Assembly: GCF_902459585.1 (NCBI RefSeq)
Contig: NZ_CABPSC010000004.1
Span: 285,502-349,501 of the forward strand
Length of the DNA: 64,000 nucleotides
Direction of reading: 5' to 3'
Source of the DNA: Pandoraea nosoerga
GTDB taxonomy: Bacteria; Pseudomonadota; Gammaproteobacteria; Burkholderiales; Burkholderiaceae
The notes below the pieces were generated by a model, which saw only the letters and a program-made list of their open reading frames with translations, did no database searches and had not been told where the DNA came from. The position numbers were made by a program, and so were the translations under genes. Each line of letters opens with the position of its first letter. Positions within the stretch are counted from its first letter, which is position 1. Below, one piece after another: positions 19,851 through 30,282 of the stretch.

Positions 19851-20921
19851 ATGAGTCGATTCTGGAGTGCGGGCGTGGCGGAACTCACGCCCTATGTGCC
19901 CGGTGAGCAGCCGCAGATGCAGCGGCTCATCAAGCTGAACACCAACGAAAATCCATACGGTCCGTCGCCGCGCGTGCTCGCGGCGATTCGTGAAGCGCTC
20001 GGCGAGCGCGCCGACGCGCTCAAGTTGTATCCCGATCCGGATGCGCGCCGCTTCAAGCAGGCGATCGCGCAGCGTTTCGGACTGGACGTGGCCAACGTGC
20101 ATGTGGGCAACGGTTCCGACGAAGTGCTCGCCAACGTCTTTCAGGGCCTGCTCAGGCACGACAAGCCGATCCTGTTTCCCGACATCACCTATAGCTTTTA
20201 TCCCGTGTATTGTGGGCTGTACGGCGTGGCGTTCGAGACCGTGCCGCTCACGGCGTCGTTCGAAATCGATATCGACGATTATCTGAGGCCGAACGGCGGC
20301 ATCATCTTTCCGAACCCGAATGCGCCGACGGGGCGTGCGCTGGCCTCGGGCGAGATCGAGCGCCTGCTGGCCGGCAGTCCTGACGCTGTCGTGGTGATCG
20401 ACGAGGCCTACATCGACTTCGGCGGCGAGAGCGCGGCGGCGCTGATCGCGAAATATCCGAATCTGCTCGTGGTGCAGACGCTGTCGAAGTCGCGCTCGCT
20501 GGCGGGCTTGCGCCTGGGCTTTGCCATCGGGCATCCCGATCTGATCGAAGCGCTCGAACGCGTGAAGAACAGTTTCAACTCGTATCCGCTCGATCGTCTC
20601 GCGCAAGCGGCCGGGGTGGCGGCCATCGAGGACGAAACATATTTCGACGAGACGCGCCAGGCCGTGATCGCGAGCCGCGAGGCGTTGACCGGGCGCCTGA
20701 GCGCATTGGGCTTCGAAGTGTTGCCGTCGAAGGCGAACTTCGTGTTCGCGCGCCATGCGTCGCACGACGCGGCCACGCTTGCCGCCGCGTTGCGCGAGCG
20801 CTCGATCATCGTGCGCCACTTCAGGCATGCGCGCGTGGCGCAGTTCCTTCGCATCACGGTGGGGACCGAGCCGGAGTGCCAGGCCCTGACGCAGGCGCTT
20901 GGCGAAATCCTGGGCGCCTGA
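19851..20921 (+). CDS. hisC: histidinol-phosphate aminotransferase
   Basis: Fold-type I PLP aminotransferase converting imidazole-acetol phosphate to histidinol phosphate. The 356 residues contain [13 protein letters not shown], the aspartate motif [13 protein letters not shown], and the PLP lysine Lys213 in [14 protein letters not shown]. It starts 14 bases after metZ and may share its transcript, which would put it under the same leader. Many Burkholderiales have a second hisC in the his operon, so this may be a paralogue (hisC2); relatives can also act on aromatic substrates. A strong terminator follows. Confidence 0.93.
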   Translation: MSRFWSAGVAELTPYVPGEQPQMQRLIKLNTNENPYGPSPRVLAAIREALGERADALKLYPDPDARRFKQAIAQRFGLDVANVHVGNGSDEVLANVFQGLLRHDKPILFPDITYSFYPVYCGLYGVAFETVPLTASFEIDIDDYLRPNGGIIFPNPNAPTGRALASGEIERLLAGSPDAVVVIDEAYIDFGGESAAALIAKYPNLLVVQTLSKSRSLAGLRLGFAIGHPDLIEALERVKNSFNSYPLDRLAQAAGVAAIEDETYFDETRQAVIASREALTGRLSALGFEVLPSKANFVFARHASHDAATLAAALRERSIIVRHFRHARVAQFLRITVGTEPECQALTQALGEILGA

Positions 20922-20943
20922 GCGCTGCGGCCGGGCGTTCGGG

Positions 20944-20977
20944 AAAACCGGTGCGAGCCGTCGCACCGGTTTTTTTA
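20944..20977. terminator. bidirectional terminator hisC / MFS gene
   Basis: AAAACCGGTGCGA, loop GCCG, TCGCACCGGTTTT plus three more T. The stem is flanked by A on one side and T on the other. It serves hisC on the + strand and overlaps the stop codon of the convergent MFS gene. Confidence 0.87.
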
Positions 20978-22318
20978 CGCCCGTGGGACGCCTTCGCCCG
21001 CCGGCACCAAGGCGCTGTCGAGCGACGCGAGCCGTGCCGCCCGCGACGAGGCGATGATCGCCAACTGCGCCGCGTACCCCACGGCCATACCGAACAGACA
21101 CGCGCGGGCGCCGAGCGACGCGGCCAGCGAGGCGCCGACCAACGCCCCCAGCGGCCGCGCCCCGAACGTCGCTGTCATCGTCGCGGCCGACACGCGTGCG
21201 ATCAGCCTGCCGGGCGTCACGACCTGACGCAGCGACGTCGTCGAGATCGTCCAGACGATCGGCCCGAAGCCGAACAGAAAGAACGCGCCGAAGACGATCA
21301 CATGGGCGCTCGCACCGCCCCGGAGCCACCACGTGCTCGCCATCATGAACGCGGCGAGGCATGCACACAAGGGACCGAGCAGAATCTGCCTGCCGAACGT
21401 GAGGCGCGCCGCGATTCGCGCGTATCCGAATGCGCCGCACACCATCCCGAGACCGTACACGCCGAGCGCGGCGCCCACCGTCGGTGCGGTGAACGCGAGC
21501 GAGTGAATCGCGTAGTAGGCGAACACGGCGAGCAGCAGATACCACGAAGTATTGAAGACGAAGGCCGTCATGACGATCGGGCGCAGATAGTCGTTTGCCG
21601 CGACGAAGCGCACGCCTGCGATCAGTTCCCGGCCGAAATGGCGGCGCGAGGCCGGGCGGGGCGCTTCGAGGGGCAGGCGCGACAGCCAATACGCGCTGGC
21701 GAGCGAGAGCACGAGCGCGCCCGCAAAGGCCGGCGTGCCGGCGGCCCAGCCGGCGAGCAGGCCGCCGAGCGCCGGGCCGGCGGTAAATGCGACGCTGCGT
21801 GCGATTTCCAGCTTCCGGTTCGCCGCGAGCAGATCGCCGGGGACGACCAGCGAGCCGACCAGCGAGGGCGCTGCCGCGCCAAAGACGACCGTGCCCGTCG
21901 CCATCGCGAAGCCGAGCACCGCCAGCGCGGTGAGGGTCAGCGTGCCGCTGCGCAACAATGCAAAAAGCAGCAGCAATGCCAGCGCGCGAAGCAGTTCGGT
22001 TGCCATCATCAGCGGTTTGCGGCGATAGCGATCGGCGAGCACCCCCGCGGGCAGCGACAGCACAAGAAAGGGCAGCGCGGCCGCGCCCTGGAGCGAGGCG
22101 GTCTGTCCGGCCGATGCGCCCAGGGCAACCACCGCGACGATCGGGATGACGGCGAGCGTCATCTGTTCGCTCAACTGCGCGGCGAGGTTTGCGCGCGAAA
22201 GATCGGCCACCAGGGTCGCCGTGGGAGGCGCGTCGCGCCCGGCGGGCGGCGAGGCAGCGCCGGTGTGTGAGGTGGCCGGACGCTCGTCCAACGCATTGCG
22301 TGAAGTACCGTTTGCCAT
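20975..22318 (-). CDS. MFS transporter (EntS/MFS_3 type)
   Basis: A 447-residue major facilitator with a hydrophilic N-terminus of about 35 residues followed by twelve predicted membrane helices. The loop 2-3 signature PAGVLADRYRRKPLMM is present, as is the related DNRRxxM-like loop later. The sequence type resembles the enterobactin exporter EntS and similar drug or siderophore exporters, but there are no siderophore genes nearby, so the substrate is unknown. It lies 52 bases downstream of the phosphoethanolamine transferase gene and may be cotranscribed with it. Confidence 0.85.
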   Translation of the reverse strand: MANGTSRNALDERPATSHTGAASPPAGRDAPPTATLVADLSRANLAAQLSEQMTLAVIPIVAVVALGASAGQTASLQGAAALPFLVLSLPAGVLADRYRRKPLMMATELLRALALLLLFALLRSGTLTLTALAVLGFAMATGTVVFGAAAPSLVGSLVVPGDLLAANRKLEIARSVAFTAGPALGGLLAGWAAGTPAFAGALVLSLASAYWLSRLPLEAPRPASRRHFGRELIAGVRFVAANDYLRPIVMTAFVFNTSWYLLLAVFAYYAIHSLAFTAPTVGAALGVYGLGMVCGAFGYARIAARLTFGRQILLGPLCACLAAFMMASTWWLRGGASAHVIVFGAFFLFGFGPIVWTISTTSLRQVVTPGRLIARVSAATMTATFGARPLGALVGASLAASLGARACLFGMAVGYAAQLAIIASSRAARLASLDSALVPAGEGVPRA

Positions 22319-22370
22319 CGAGTCTGCTCCGTGCGGCAGGGTTGCCTGCGGAGCAGTCTAGGCGGCGCGC

Positions 22371-24098
22371 TTAGCGAAAACGCTCCGTTTCTTGCGATGG
22401 AATCGATGGCGCCGACCGTGCCGGCGAGGTCGCGAAAAGCGTGCGGGGTGCGAGGGAAGACGGCGAGGGCGACGGTGCGTAGGCTTGGCCGTTGATGCGC
22501 CGAACCGTCGGCACGAAGGCGTCGCTCAGAACGTCTTGGGCCGGACTGTAATAGGTCGTGTCGATGTCGAGCAGGCCCAGCATGGTGTGCTCGAGCCGAT
22601 CCGTCTGATACGGGCGGGCTTCGAGCGCGGCGCGCGTGCGGGCGTCCACGCCGGTGCGCGTCCATACGATCATCGGAATCTCATAGCCGGAGGCGTCCGC
22701 GACTGACTGGCCCGTGTGATTGCGCGTGTGCCCGACTTCCTGTGCATGATCGGAACTGAAGAGCAGGCTGGCGCCAGAGGCGCCGCCGGCCTTCGCCGAC
22801 GCGGCCATCGTCTTGCGGATGAGGCTCGCCACGACGAAGTCATTGTAAGCCACGGCGTTGTCGTACTCGTTGCGCAGACGTCGCACCCACAGCGAGCGTC
22901 CCTGCGCCTTGAGGCTGGTCATCACGGCATCGTCGCCGCTGTCGAAGCGCGCGTATTCCTCGGGGTAGCGCATGTTGTAGGTCGGGTGCGCACCGAGCAG
23001 ATGCACGACGATCAGCTTGCGGGGCGCGTCGTCGGCGAGCGCCGCGTCGAATTCGGGCAGCAGGTTGCCGTCGACATTGTTCTCGCCGCGCCCGAAACCC
23101 TTGTTGATGAATACGCGCTTGTCGGCGCGACCGGCGACGAGCCCGAGCCAGCCGTCGTTGGGCACCTGATTCGAGATCCAGTAAGTGCGATAACCCGCTT
23201 CCCTGGCAAGCATCACGAGATCGGGTTGACGGGTCCACGCTTCGGGATCGTCGAGGCTCGCCGGCGTGAGCATCTTCATGAGCGAGGCCATCGTGGCCGG
23301 CTCCGACGACACTACGTCGCGAAACACGATCAGATGCTCGCGCAGTGAATCGAGCATTGGGGTGGTGTTGCGCGCATAGCCGTAGAGCGACATGTTGTTG
23401 CGATTCAGGCTCTCGCCGATCACCCAGACGACGGTGTGGTTGGCCGGCCCGCGATAGCGCACCTGCCAGGCGTCTCGTCGGGTCATGTTGGCTTCCAGCT
23501 CGCGTTGGAGCTTGTCGGCGTGCGCGAGCTGCGCCTTGTAGTCGAGATAGCGGATCGGCCAGTAGAGCAGGGGGTTCTCCTTGGCCATCGTCGGATTGAG
23601 GTGCAGCGCGAGGAAGCCGGCGAGCAGCGTGGCGACGGCAATCTTGCCGCCGCGCCGCATCGGCGTCGGCCGCCGGGCGGCTTCCGCGCGCGACAGACGG
23701 CGCTCGAGCGCGGCGACGCTCGCCATGATCGCGGCGAAGGCGGCGCTCGCTTCGAAGACGTCGCGCCAGTGATGCACAAGGAACTCGCCCGCCTCCGACG
23801 GATTGGTGTTGAACACCGCCTGGAGCACTAGCAGGTGATTCGGCCGCATGCCGAAATAATCGCGCAGAAAGCCCTTCGTCGCCGCATCGAGAAAGAAGAT
23901 GGCGAGCACGCCAAGCGCCGTCGCGCTCAGCCACGCGCGGGGCGCGCGCAGCCACAGGCACAGGCCTGCAAGCCCAGGCAGCGCCGTCATCATGAGTGCT
24001 GCGCTCTTGCCGAACTCGTTGATGCTCAGCATGCCGAGCGCCCAGAACGTGGCCAGGCCGGCGAGGCCGAGAGACAATCGGTAAGACAGTGATTTCAA
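22371..24098 (-). CDS. phosphoethanolamine transferase (EptA/CptA family)
   Basis: A 575-residue inner-membrane enzyme. Five N-terminal membrane helices (to about residue 170) are followed by a periplasmic alkaline-phosphatase-like domain. The metal and nucleophile residues of the family can be placed: Glu229 in VIGESLNRNNMSLYGY, Thr269 in SSEPATMASLM, and Asp450-His451 in SSDHAQEVGH. The NNMSLYGY form is closer to CptA, which modifies core heptose, than to EptA, so the acceptor (lipid A, core sugar or other) is unresolved. Such enzymes commonly raise polymyxin resistance. About 226 bases of non-coding DNA separate it from csaA upstream. Confidence 0.9.
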   Translation of the reverse strand: MKSLSYRLSLGLAGLATFWALGMLSINEFGKSAALMMTALPGLAGLCLWLRAPRAWLSATALGVLAIFFLDAATKGFLRDYFGMRPNHLLVLQAVFNTNPSEAGEFLVHHWRDVFEASAAFAAIMASVAALERRLSRAEAARRPTPMRRGGKIAVATLLAGFLALHLNPTMAKENPLLYWPIRYLDYKAQLAHADKLQRELEANMTRRDAWQVRYRGPANHTVVWVIGESLNRNNMSLYGYARNTTPMLDSLREHLIVFRDVVSSEPATMASLMKMLTPASLDDPEAWTRQPDLVMLAREAGYRTYWISNQVPNDGWLGLVAGRADKRVFINKGFGRGENNVDGNLLPEFDAALADDAPRKLIVVHLLGAHPTYNMRYPEEYARFDSGDDAVMTSLKAQGRSLWVRRLRNEYDNAVAYNDFVVASLIRKTMAASAKAGGASGASLLFSSDHAQEVGHTRNHTGQSVADASGYEIPMIVWTRTGVDARTRAALEARPYQTDRLEHTMLGLLDIDTTYYSPAQDVLSDAFVPTVRRINGQAYAPSPSPSSLAPRTLFATSPARSAPSIPSQETERFR

Positions 24099-24291
24099 AA
24101 TCGTTTCCCCCCAAGTGCCGTGTTGCTGCGCTCACGCGCGTTGGCCGATGCATTGGCGCGGTTGCCGGGGCGCCGTGCAGCGTCGCCGCATTCGACCATG
24201 GATCGCGCGATTGGTGTCCGCGGGGGGAAATTCATGAGACGAACGGCAGTCGCTTTTGCGCGATGCCACCGCCCGGGGCCTGGCGGATTCA

Positions 24292-24327
24292 GCGAACCTG
24301 GCGAACGTGGCGGACTTGGCAGACCTA
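24292..24327. repeat. imperfect 9-bp tandem repeats
   Basis: GCGAACCTG, GCGAACGTG, GCGGACTTG, GCAGACCTA in tandem; the last overlaps the csaA stop codon. A fifth, weaker unit (GCGGATTCA) precedes them. Confidence 0.7.
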
Positions 24328-24663
24328 GTGCAGCCGCGCGCCGTTGGGCACCGGGCGTTCCACGCCCGCGAGCACGATGGCGCCCTGCGCGTCCGCAAAG
24401 CCGGTCACGAGCACTTCCGAGGCGATGCCGGCAATGCGCTTCGGCGCGAAGTTGCACACGCACAGCACCTGGCGACCGACGAGCGAATCGGGCGTGTAGT
24501 GCACGGTGATTTGCGCGCTCGACGTCTTCACGCCCAGCTCGCCCAGATCGACTTCCAGCACGTAGGCCGGTTTTTTCGCTTTCTCGTTGACTCGCGCGGC
24601 GACGATGGTCCCCACGCGCAATTCGACTTTCTCGAAGTCCTGCCATTCGATGGTCTCGGCCAT
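24325..24663 (-). CDS. csaA: CsaA-type tRNA-binding chaperone-like protein
   Basis: A 112-residue single-domain protein with the tRNA-binding OB fold (EMAP/MetRS-beta type), as in CsaA. Characteristic segments are [46 protein letters not shown] and the closing [12 protein letters not shown]. CsaA of Bacillus has secretion-related chaperone activity; its role in betaproteobacteria is not established. The ATG at 24663 is preceded by a GGAAGGGAG purine run. Just upstream is a CGTTCC-type tandem repeat that could influence translation. Confidence 0.9.
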   Translation of the reverse strand: MAETIEWQDFEKVELRVGTIVAARVNEKAKKPAYVLEVDLGELGVKTSSAQITVHYTPDSLVGRQVLCVCNFAPKRIAGIASEVLVTGFADAQGAIVLAGVERPVPNGARLH

Positions 24664-24678
24664 GCTCGCTCCCTTCCT

Positions 24679-24712
24679 CGTTCCGTTCCCCGTTCCGTTC
24701 CCGTTCCGTTCC
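24679..24712. repeat. tandem CGTTCCGTTCC repeats in the csaA leader
   Basis: Three copies of CGTTCCGTTCC, with one extra C after the first. On the - strand they read as GGAACGGAACG units about 15 bases upstream of the csaA start. Confidence 0.9.
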
Positions 24713-24750
24713 TGAATCGATGGATATCGGTGGATGATGAAGCGCACAGA

Positions 24751-25560
24751 CTAGCGTCCCGGCGCCGCCTGCGGCTTGTGAAATTCGGCAGCCGGCTGCC
24801 CGCTGCGCTGCTCGCGCCGCCACGCGGCGGGCGTCTGGCCGAAATGCCGCCGAAACGCGTGGGTAAGGGCGCTCTGATCGTTGAAGCCGACGTCGAGCGC
24901 GATGTCGGCCAGCGCAGCGTCGGTGCTTGCGAGCCGCTGCGCGGCGCGCGCCAGGCGCAGGCGCATCAGGTGGCGATGCGGCGTCTCGCCGGTCATCGCG
25001 ACGAAGCACTCGTGGAAGTGCCGCACGCTCATGCCTGCTTCGCGCGCGAGCGTGGCGGTGTCGGCGGGCGCGGCCAGATCGGCACGCAGCCGGGCGTCGA
25101 CGCGTGCGAGATCGAGCCGCACGGTGCGCTGCGCGTGGCGGGCGGGCGCGAGCCGGGCCATGAGGGCGTCGAGCCATTCGCGCACGACGGGGTCGGTCTC
25201 GCTGAGCGGCCGGCCCGCGTCCACGCCGGCCGCGATACGGCGCGCGAGCGCCAGCAGCGACGCATCGAGCGAAAAGAACGCCTCGCATGCAAACGCGCGT
25301 GCGGCGCCGGTGAGCGCGGCGAGCCGCACTGGTACATCGAGCACCACCTGACGGTTGGGCCCGTCGCCGCGGTAGTCGTGGCGCATGCCGGCCGGGATCA
25401 CCACGCCGTTGCGCGCGCCCACGCGGCCGTATCGCGCGGCGTCGCCATCGAGCGAGATCGCCATGCGTCCGGACAGCCCGATCACGACTTGGTGAAAGTC
25501 GTGGGTGTCGCTGTTCTCGGTCGGACAGTACTCGCGCAGTTCGAGGATCGGGGCGGACAT
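24751..25560 (-). CDS. AraC family transcriptional regulator
   Basis: A 269-residue regulator with an N-terminal cupin-like sensing domain (HDFHQVVIGLSGRMAISLDG) and a C-terminal AraC/XylS DNA-binding domain. The two helix-turn-helix motifs are about residues 165-185 (TLAREAGMSVRHFHECF) and 215-240 (DIALDVGFNDQSALTHAFRR, then HFGQTPAAWRR). The start at 25560 fits the ligand-domain boundary; an upstream in-frame ATG (25617) would add 19 residues. It is divergent from ssuE, with about 270 bases between. Its target and ligand are unknown; AraC proteins are not the usual regulators of ssu genes. Confidence 0.88.
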   Translation of the reverse strand: MSAPILELREYCPTENSDTHDFHQVVIGLSGRMAISLDGDAARYGRVGARNGVVIPAGMRHDYRGDGPNRQVVLDVPVRLAALTGAARAFACEAFFSLDASLLALARRIAAGVDAGRPLSETDPVVREWLDALMARLAPARHAQRTVRLDLARVDARLRADLAAPADTATLAREAGMSVRHFHECFVAMTGETPHRHLMRLRLARAAQRLASTDAALADIALDVGFNDQSALTHAFRRHFGQTPAAWRREQRSGQPAAEFHKPQAAPGR

Positions 25561-25834
25561 GGCCAGGGAAAAATCGGACGAAGCACCACGCCGGGGAATA
25601 AGGCGCGAACGGTGCATGACTACAGGTTATGAAAAAACGCGCAAAGCAATCCCGGATTCATTGGTTCGAACGCGCGGACCGCCTCGCTAAACTGGTTCAT
25701 CAGTGGCCGGCGGACCCCGGCCCGCACCGGGTGCCGGGCGCGCGTCGCGTCGTGTGCACGTATGCGGTGTGCTTCGAATCCACAGGGCCGGCGCGCGACG
25801 CGTGCGTGACACGGCCCGTCTTTGGCAGGGAAGT

Positions 25835-26428
25835 ATGACATACGCCGTCACGATCTCGGGCAGCCCGTCGGGCGCCTCGCGCAGCGCCCGGCTGCTGCGC
25901 TTCGTCGAACACGAACTCGCCGCGGCCGGCATTGCCGTGCGGCGCATCGACATCCGCGCACTCGCGCCGGCCGCGCTGCTCTCGGCCGACACGTCCCACG
26001 ACGATCTGCGTCACGCGCTCGCACAGGTGGCCGGCGCACAGGCGGTGGTCGTGGCCACGCCCGTCTACAAGGCCGCGTACAGCGGCTTGCTCAAGGCCTT
26101 TCTCGACGTGCTGCCGCAGGACGGCCTTGCCGACAAGCTCGTCGCGCCGTTTGCCACCGGCGGCAGCCCGGCCCATTTGCTCGCGCTCGACTACGCGCTC
26201 AAGCCGGTGCTCTCGGCGCTGGGCGCACAGCACATCCTGCGCGGGGTCTTTGCCGTCGACCAGCAGGTGCCCAAGGAAGACGGCGCGCTGCTCGACAGCA
26301 CCATTGCCGAGCGCCTGGGCGCGACCGTCGACCAGCTCTCGCGGTGGCTGCACGAGCGCGAGGTGATCCGCCAATGGCCGGCCGCCGCCGCGCGCCCCGG
26401 GCTCGCGCGCGCCACGCTGGCTGCCTGA
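25835..26428 (+). CDS. ssuE: NAD(P)H-dependent FMN reductase
   Basis: A 197-residue flavodoxin-like reductase that supplies FMNH2 to SsuD for alkanesulfonate desulfonation. Diagnostic segments are [16 protein letters not shown] (flavin phosphate loop), [19 protein letters not shown] and [26 protein letters not shown] lies just before the ATG; in-frame codons upstream are not needed. ssuD begins 14 bases after the stop. In most relatives ssuA (the sulfonate-binding protein) lies between ssuE and ssuD; it is absent here. Confidence 0.94.
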   Translation: MTYAVTISGSPSGASRSARLLRFVEHELAAAGIAVRRIDIRALAPAALLSADTSHDDLRHALAQVAGAQAVVVATPVYKAAYSGLLKAFLDVLPQDGLADKLVAPFATGGSPAHLLALDYALKPVLSALGAQHILRGVFAVDQQVPKEDGALLDSTIAERLGATVDQLSRWLHEREVIRQWPAAAARPGLARATLAA

Positions 26429-26442
26429 TCGCCGGAGCCAGC

Positions 26443-27594
26443 ATGCAAGTCTTCTGGTTCATTCCCACACACGGCGACACGCGCTACCTGGGCACGTCCG
26501 AGGGAGGGCGCGTCTTCGACTTCGATTACGCACGCCAGATCGCGAGCGCTGTCGACGCGCTCGGCTACGAAGGCGTGCTACTGCCTACGGGCCGCTCGTG
26601 CGAAGACGCCTGGGTGACGGCGTCGAGCCTCATCGGCGCCACGCGGCGTCTCAAGTTCCTCGTGGCGGTGCGCCCGGGCATTGCATCGCCCGCCCTGAGC
26701 GCGCGCATGGCCGCGACGTTCGATCGCCTGTCGGGGGGCAGGCTGCTGATCAATGTCGTGACCGGCGGCGATGCGGGCGAGCTCGAAGGCGACGGCTTTT
26801 TCGCCGACCACGCCCAGCGCTATGCCGTCACCGACGAGTTCCTGCGCATCTGGCGCGCGCTGTTCGAGAAGTCGCATACCGGCGAGACGGTGGATTTCGA
26901 AGGCAGGCATCTGCGTGCGAAGGGCGCGAAGCTGTTCTTCCCGCCGGTGCAGGCGCCGCATCCGCCGCTGTACTTCGGCGGTTCGTCCGACGTTGCGCGC
27001 GAGATCGCCGCCGAGCAGCTCGACGTCTATCTGACGTGGGGCGAGCCGCTGGCCGACGTGGCCGAGAAGATCGCCGACGTGCGCGCACGTGCGGCCCGGC
27101 GCGGCCGCACGCTGCGTTTCGGGCTGCGGCTGCACGTGATCGTGCGCGAGACGGAAGACCAAGCGTGGCGCGCGGCCGACGCGCTCATCAGCAAGCTCGA
27201 CGACGACACCATCGCGCGCGTGCAGGCGCAGTTCGCGAAGATGGATTCGGAAGGGCAGCGTCGCATGGCGGCGCTGCACGGCGGACGCCGCGACAAGCTC
27301 GTGATCGCGCCGAACCTGTGGGCCGGTGTGGGGCTGGTGCGCGGCGGCGCGGGCACGGCGCTCGTGGGCGACGGGCCGACCGTCGCGCAGCGCCTGCGCG
27401 AATACGCCGAGTTGGGCATCGACACGTTCATCCTCTCGGGCTATCCGCATCTCGAAGAAGCGTATCGCTTCGCCGAACTGGTGTTCCCGCATCTGCCGCG
27501 CGAGGTGCGTGAGCGGCTCGGCAGCGCGCCGCTCGCCGGCCCCGTCGGCGAGCTGATGGCCAACAACCTCGTGCCGCGCGCTTCGCAGAGCTGA
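26443..27594 (+). CDS. ssuD: FMNH2-dependent alkanesulfonate monooxygenase
   Basis: A luciferase-like TIM-barrel oxygenase that releases sulfite from C1-C14 alkanesulfonates so that they can serve as a sulfur source. The 383 residues start [20 protein letters not shown]. Other family segments include [28 protein letters not shown] and the C-terminal [16 protein letters not shown]. It follows ssuE by 14 bases and precedes ssuC by 95 bases. Expression is expected to respond to sulfur limitation through CysB-type regulators, but no operator was identified by eye. Confidence 0.96.
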   Translation: MQVFWFIPTHGDTRYLGTSEGGRVFDFDYARQIASAVDALGYEGVLLPTGRSCEDAWVTASSLIGATRRLKFLVAVRPGIASPALSARMAATFDRLSGGRLLINVVTGGDAGELEGDGFFADHAQRYAVTDEFLRIWRALFEKSHTGETVDFEGRHLRAKGAKLFFPPVQAPHPPLYFGGSSDVAREIAAEQLDVYLTWGEPLADVAEKIADVRARAARRGRTLRFGLRLHVIVRETEDQAWRAADALISKLDDDTIARVQAQFAKMDSEGQRRMAALHGGRRDKLVIAPNLWAGVGLVRGGAGTALVGDGPTVAQRLREYAELGIDTFILSGYPHLEEAYRFAELVFPHLPREVRERLGSAPLAGPVGELMANNLVPRASQS

Positions 27595-27689
27595 ATTCGC
27601 GAGACAGAACCGAACGCCGACTGGAAGCGGGCGGCACCGTCGTGTGACGCTCGCCCGCATGGATACGGGCTGCGAGAGCCCGGGGAAAA

Positions 27690-28630
27690 ATGAGCATGAC
27701 GCAAACGAGCATGACGCAAACGCTTCACTCCGACGCCACTGACACCGCCAACGTCGCCAACGCCGCCGACGGCGGCCTTCGGCAGGACCGCAACGGCTCG
27801 CCGGCGCGGCCCGTAACGGCGGGCGCGGCTGCCGCCGGGCCGCTGCTGCAACGCCTCTGGCGCGCCGGCGCACGGCGGCTCGCACCGTGGATCGTGCCCG
27901 TTGCGCTCGTCGCGGCGTGGCAGGCTGCCGCACAGGCGGGCTGGCTTTCCACGCGCGTGCTTCCCGCGCCTTCGGCCGTGGTCGACGCGGCGTGGCAGCT
28001 TGCCGTGAGTGGCCAGATCTGGCGCGACATCGGCGTCTCGACGGGGCGTGCGGTGATCGGCTTTCTGATCGGCGGCGGCCTGGGCCTGCTGCTCGGCATG
28101 CTCACCGGCTTGTCGCGCGTAGCCGAGACGGCGCTCGATTCTTCGTTCCAGATGCTGCGCAACATCCCGCATCTGGCGCTCATTCCGCTGGTCATTCTCT
28201 GGTTCGGCATCGACGAGAAGGCCAAGCTGTTCCTCGTGTCCATCGGCGTGTTCTTCCCCATGTATCTGAATACTTACGCGGGCATTCGCGCCGTCGACCC
28301 GGCGTTGGTCGAGATGGCGCGCAGCTATGGTCTGCGCGGCTGGGCGCTGTATCGCGACGTGATCCTGCCCGGCGCGCTGCCGTCGATCCTCGTCGGCGTG
28401 CGCTTCTCGCTCGGGTTGATGTGGGTCACGCTGATCGTGGCGGAGACGATCTCGGCGCAGTCGGGCATCGGTTATCTCACGATGAACGCGCGTGAATTCC
28501 TGCAGACCGACATCGTGCTCGTGGGCATTTTGCTGTACGCCCTGCTGGGCAAGCTGGCCGACGTGCTGGCCAAGGAACTGGAGTTTCGCTGGTTGCGCTG
28601 GCATCCGGCCTTTCAACGAGGAGCTGTCGC

Positions 28631-28634
<4 letters not shown>
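27690..28634 (+). CDS. ssuC: sulfonate ABC transporter permease
   Basis: A 314-residue inner-membrane permease. An unusually long polar N-terminus of about 60 residues, with MTQTSMTQT repeats, precedes about six membrane helices. The cytoplasmic coupling EAA-like loop is [21 protein letters not shown]. The sequence [20 protein letters not shown] is typical of SsuC/TauC permeases. Its stop overlaps the ssuB start by four bases (ATGA, 28631-28634). An internal start nearer the first helix is possible. Confidence 0.93.
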
Positions 28635-29770
<1,136 letters not shown>

Positions 29771-29833
29771 CACGCTCGCGCTACGCCGCTTGCCGATTTT
29801 TTCGTTCACACTTTACGTACATTGGAGTTCACC

Positions 29834-30049
29834 ATGGGTATCACCGCCATCAACGTTCGCAACCAGTTCAAGGGCCGAATCCGCGAAATCCTGCGCGGCC
29901 CGGTGCTCTCCGAAGTCGACGTCGAGACGCCGAGCGGCATCGTCACGTCGGTCATCACCACGCGCTCGATCGACGAGTTGCGTCTGGACGTGGGCTCCGA
30001 AGTCGTGGCGCTCGTCAAGGCCACCGAGGTCTCGCTGGCCAAGCTCTGA
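29834..30049 (+). CDS. ssuF: molybdopterin-binding (Mop/TOBE) protein SsuF
   Basis: A 71-residue single TOBE/Mop domain: MGITAINVRNQFKGRIREIL, then VVTSVITTRSIDELRLDVGS and ALVKATEVSLAKL. Single-domain Mop proteins bind molybdate or related oxyanions, and the gene ends the ssuEADCBF operon in Pseudomonas putida, where it is needed for growth on some sulfur sources. Here it likewise ends the ssu run. GGAG (29824-29827) precedes the ATG at 29834; an upstream in-frame ATG at 29822 would overlap that ribosome site. Confidence 0.9.
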   Translation: MGITAINVRNQFKGRIREILRGPVLSEVDVETPSGIVTSVITTRSIDELRLDVGSEVVALVKATEVSLAKL

Positions 30050-30181
30050 GCGGCGACGCGAACCGAACGGCGACGCGAGCCGCCAGCAGGATTCATCGTG
30101 CGCATGCGGGTAAGGCGCCCGATGGCTCCCCAGGAAATTCCGAGCCCGGCTCGGACTGTGCCGCGAATGCACGCACTCGGC

Positions 30182-30190
30182 TGATATAAT
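30182..30190 (+). promoter_or_regulatory. extended -10 promoter for gltX
   Basis: TGATATAAT: a perfect TATAAT with the upstream TGN extension. No good -35 is seen, as expected for extended -10 promoters. Transcription would start near 30197, leaving a leader of about 86 bases. Confidence 0.7.
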
Positions 30191-30214
30191 GACGGCTTCC
30201 GAATGTTGGCGACC

Positions 30215-30250
30215 CGCCTGCGCGAGACCCTCCGCCGCGGGCGTTTTTGT
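30215..30250 (+). terminator. hairpin with T tract in the gltX leader
   Basis: CGCC-TG-CGCG pairs with CGCG-GGCG around AGACCCTCCGC, followed by TTTTTGTTTGTT. An enclosing stem GTTGGC (30205-30210) with GCCAAC (30256-30261) is mutually compatible. It lies between the promoter and the gltX ATG, so it may attenuate gltX or yield a short RNA. Confidence 0.4.
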
Positions 30251-30282
30251 TTGTTGCCAACGCGATGCACCGAAGCCAAATC

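Noticed and set aside
24099-24324. A hidden gene between the phosphoethanolamine transferase and csaA
   Set aside because: The open frames are repeat-derived (Arg-Thr-Trp units from 9-bp repeats) and have no start signal.
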